This document shows positions 31,974 through 32,050 of a stretch of 32,050 bases of DNA, one piece after another. The position numbers were made by a program, and so were the translations under genes. Source of the DNA: Muribaculaceae bacterium (GTDB lineage Bacteria > Bacteroidota > Bacteroidia > Bacteroidales > Muribaculaceae); NCBI GenBank assembly GCA_029052265.1, contig JAIDJJ010000217.1, positions 1-32,050 of the forward strand, read 5' to 3'. The notes beneath the pieces are model-generated. The model ran no database searches. It was given only the letters and a program-made list of their open reading frames with translations, and was not told the origin of the DNA. Numbering within the stretch: position 1 is the stretch's first letter; every line of letters starts with the position of its first letter.

Positions 31974-32050
31974 TAGGGGCATGGCGTTTCTCCGAAACGC
32001 CACGTGCAGAATGCATAAGGTAATTTTAGAAGTTAGTATTTTCGTTTGAG
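31974..32050. repeat. RAYT-flanking direct repeat, copy B (cut by window end)
   Basis: The 77 bases to the window end are identical to copy A, offset by 851 bp, and include the same hairpin at 31982-32002. The repeat may continue past the window, and the second hairpin would be expected there. The distance of 851 bp equals one unit of hairpins plus the RAYT gene. Confidence 0.92.

Noticed and set aside
1..32050. tRNA, rRNA, CRISPR array or phage genes
   Set aside because: No intergenic stretch long enough shows a cloverleaf or repeat-spacer pattern, and no phage structural or integrase gene was recognised.

Overview
The window looks like a chromosomal segment of a Bacteroidota (order Bacteroidales) genome, plausibly Muribaculaceae or a close relative. 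The family assignment is inference from gene content, since no search was possible. Supporting signs are a SusC/SusD pair, lipoproteins with acidic residues just after the lipobox Cys, GldE, DUF6242 and DUF6089 envelope proteins, a RagB/SusD-PUL style of organisation, weak Shine-Dalgarno sequences, and several promoters of the Bacteroides type (TTTG, about 20 nt, TAnnTTTG).

Region 1 (1-8186, + strand) is an apparent operon: 3' part of a SusC receptor, SusD lipoprotein, secreted M14 zinc carboxypeptidase, GltS-type glutamate symporter and a secreted Ntn-hydrolase, closed by a strong terminator. No glycoside hydrolase is present, so I read it as a peptide/amide (possibly glutamate-releasing) utilisation locus, not a glycan PUL. 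Region 2 (8187-16662, + strand) is envelope biogenesis: DUF6242 lipoprotein, DUF6089 barrel protein, uppS, bamA, terminator, two skp/ompH chaperones, terminator, murI and a small TPR protein. Several starts here are GTG or TTG.

Region 3 (16663-25392) is mostly minus strand. A 161-bp MITE-like palindromic element sits between the convergent TPR and phosphopantetheinyl-transferase genes, and its flanks form both stop codons. Then come gldE with its own consensus promoter, an AddA-type helicase-nuclease, a SUI1/YciH factor and an OprO/P-like porin (the last three read porin > yciH > addA), followed by a lone thioredoxin-fold lipoprotein that lacks the CXXC motif. A perfect 40-bp palindrome lies downstream of that lipoprotein gene.

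Region 4 (25393-32050): divergent pnp (with an Arg/Gly/Asp-rich tail) and a terminator, an unknown 4-TM protein, then on the minus strand a FucP-type sugar MFS transporter with a PfkB kinase under a consensus promoter. The right end holds a REP-associated tyrosine transposase (RAYT) bracketed by identical repeats of at least 77 bp that carry REP-like hairpins. The RAYT reading frame runs into one of these REP hairpins. This RAYT/REP unit and the MITE at the shared stop codons are the most unusual structures in the window. No tRNA, rRNA or CRISPR array was seen.
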